A stretch of DNA of 6,955 bases from Flavobacteriaceae bacterium (GTDB lineage: Bacteria > Bacteroidota > Bacteroidia > Flavobacteriales > Flavobacteriaceae): the NCBI GenBank assembly GCA_013003145.1, contig JABDLH010000065.1, positions 1-6,955 of the forward strand, read 5' to 3'. Numbering within the stretch: position 1 is the stretch's first letter; each line of letters begins with the position of its first letter. The position numbers and the translations under genes are program-made. The notes beneath the pieces were generated by a model. That model saw only the letters and a program-made list of their open reading frames with translations. It searched no databases and had not been told where the DNA came from. Shown piece after piece: positions 5,940-6,955 of the stretch.

Positions 5940-6955
5940 ATGAGAGATTTATTCGAAAGAATTATTGAAAACAAGGGCCCTTTAGGAAAATGGGCTTCAC
6001 AAGCAGAAGGATATTTTGTCTTCCCTAAGCTAGAAGGACCTATCTCTAACCGTATGAAATTCCAAGGTAAAGATGTAATTACCTGGAGTATCAATGATTA
6101 CCTGGGATTGGCAAACCGCCCGGAAATCAAGAAAGTAGACGGGGATGCCGCCTATGAACATGGTGCAGCTTACCCTATGGGAGCACGAATGATGAGTGGT
6201 CATACAGATTTCCATGAACAACTGGAAAATGAGTTGGCTGAATTCGTGGACAAGGAAGCTGCCTACCTCTTAAATTTCGGATACCAGGGTATCATGTCAG
6301 CTATCGATGCATTGGTTTCTAAAGACGATATCATTGTTTACGATGTAGATTCGCACGCTTGTATCATTGACGGGGTACGCTTACACGTAGGGAAGCGTTT
6401 TACCTTTAAGCATAACGATATTGACAGCCTGGAGAAAAACCTGGAAAGGGCCACCAAAATGGCAGAACAGACCGGTGGTGGTATCCTGGTGATCTCTGAA
6501 GGTGTTTTCGGGATGAGGGGAGAACAAGGGAAACTAAAAGAAATAGTTGCTCTTAAGAAAAAATTCAATTTCCGACTTTTGGTGGATGACGCTCATGGTT
6601 TCGGAACTTTGGGGAAAACAGGAGCCGGAGCTGGTGAAGAGCAGGGAGTGCAGAAAGACATCGATGTTTATTTTGCAACCTTCGCTAAATCATTGGCCGG
6701 TATCGGGGCCTTCCTGGCCGCAGACCAGGAGATCATCGATTACCTGAAATATAACCTGCGTTCCCAGATGTTTGCCAAGTCTCTTCCCATGATCTATGTG
6801 AAAGGGGCACTTAAGCGCCTGGATATGTTGCGCACCATGCCGGAACTGAAAGAAAAGCTCTGGGAAAATGTTAATGCTTTACAGAACGGGCTTAAGGCTC
6901 GTGGATTTGATATCGGGACTACCTCCAGTTGCGTTACCCCGGTATACCTGAATGC
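5940..6955 (+). CDS. Alpha-oxoamine synthase (serine palmitoyltransferase/KBL/AONS family), candidate cysteate fatty-acyl transferase; 3' end outside window
   Basis: The frame is open from ATG 5940 to the right edge: 338 codons of an expected 400-420. It is a fold-type I PLP enzyme of the alpha-oxoamine synthase family, which condenses an amino acid with an acyl thioester and releases CO2. Seen are SINDYLGLAN (50-59), GAAYPMGARMMSGHTDFHEQLE (75-96), His139 in DVDSHACIIDGVRLH (stacks on PLP), VDDAHGFGTLGKTGAG (215-230; Asp216 and His219 hold PLP) and the PLP lysine Lys250 in TFAKSLAGIGAF. TFAKS is nearer the serine palmitoyltransferase TFSKS form than the TLGKA of Kbl. The sequence belongs to a type I recall as highly conserved in Flavobacteriaceae, where an enzyme of this family makes 3-ketocapnine from cysteate. 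Alternatives are sphingolipid serine palmitoyltransferase, 2-amino-3-ketobutyrate ligase or 8-amino-7-oxononanoate synthase. No tdh or bio genes are nearby. A structured leader precedes it. Confidence 0.88.
   Translation, partial: MRDLFERIIENKGPLGKWASQAEGYFVFPKLEGPISNRMKFQGKDVITWSINDYLGLANRPEIKKVDGDAAYEHGAAYPMGARMMSGHTDFHEQLENELAEFVDKEAAYLLNFGYQGIMSAIDALVSKDDIIVYDVDSHACIIDGVRLHVGKRFTFKHNDIDSLEKNLERATKMAEQTGGGILVISEGVFGMRGEQGKLKEIVALKKKFNFRLLVDDAHGFGTLGKTGAGAGEEQGVQKDIDVYFATFAKSLAGIGAFLAADQEIIDYLKYNLRSQMFAKSLPMIYVKGALKRLDMLRTMPELKEKLWENVNALQNGLKARGFDIGTTSSCVTPVYLN

Noticed and set aside
5940..6955. Assignment as Kbl (threonine to glycine pathway) together with the threonine aldolase in this window
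   Set aside because: The two genes are 4.5 kb apart with unrelated genes between, no threonine dehydrogenase is seen, and the active-site motif TFAKS is nearer to serine palmitoyltransferase.

Overview
The window looks like chromosomal DNA of a marine or environmental member of the Bacteroidota, most likely family Flavobacteriaceae. The supporting signs are moderate GC, the absence of Shine-Dalgarno sites before starts, promoter-like boxes that fit the Bacteroidota -7 consensus TAnnTTTG, and proteins typical of that group: a DUF5117/DUF4953-type metalloprotease tail, an exported-looking oligopeptidase B, and a flavobacterial type of alpha-oxoamine synthase. No rRNA, tRNA, CRISPR array, transposase or phage gene is visible.

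Layout. Positions 1-1450 (+) hold the 3' end of a large zinc metalloprotease gene, followed after 8 nt by a complete low-specificity L-threonine aldolase gene (ltaE). A small two-repeat DUF1508 (YegP-like) gene runs on the minus strand and meets ltaE tail to tail, sharing a 6-bp stop overlap. A 344-bp gap (1769-2112) carries the DUF1508 promoter, possible decayed reading frames and a clear intrinsic terminator for the next minus-strand gene, ybaB/ebfC. ybaB and an S9A oligopeptidase B gene (ptrB-like, +) diverge from a 75-bp region with a perfect 7-bp inverted repeat. Two more plus-strand genes for PLP enzymes follow: a cysteine synthase/cystathionine beta-synthase-like enzyme (4713-5753) and an alpha-oxoamine synthase (5940 to the window edge, 338 codons seen). 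Each has its own promoter-like sequence and a leader with hairpins.

How the genes may work together. The first half reads as ordinary housekeeping: peptide and amino-acid turnover and nucleoid or DNA-associated functions. The most interesting part is the last pair. A sulfhydrylase-type beta-replacement enzyme next to a serine-palmitoyltransferase-like enzyme is what one would expect for the first two steps of sulfonolipid (capnine) synthesis: making cysteate, then condensing it with a fatty acyl thioester. Flavobacteria are known to make these lipids, and they have been linked to gliding. The assignment of this pair is inference from family and neighbourhood; the sequence alone does not prove the substrates. 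The leader of the second gene can be drawn as a compact three-way junction, which is not explained by any feature I recognise.
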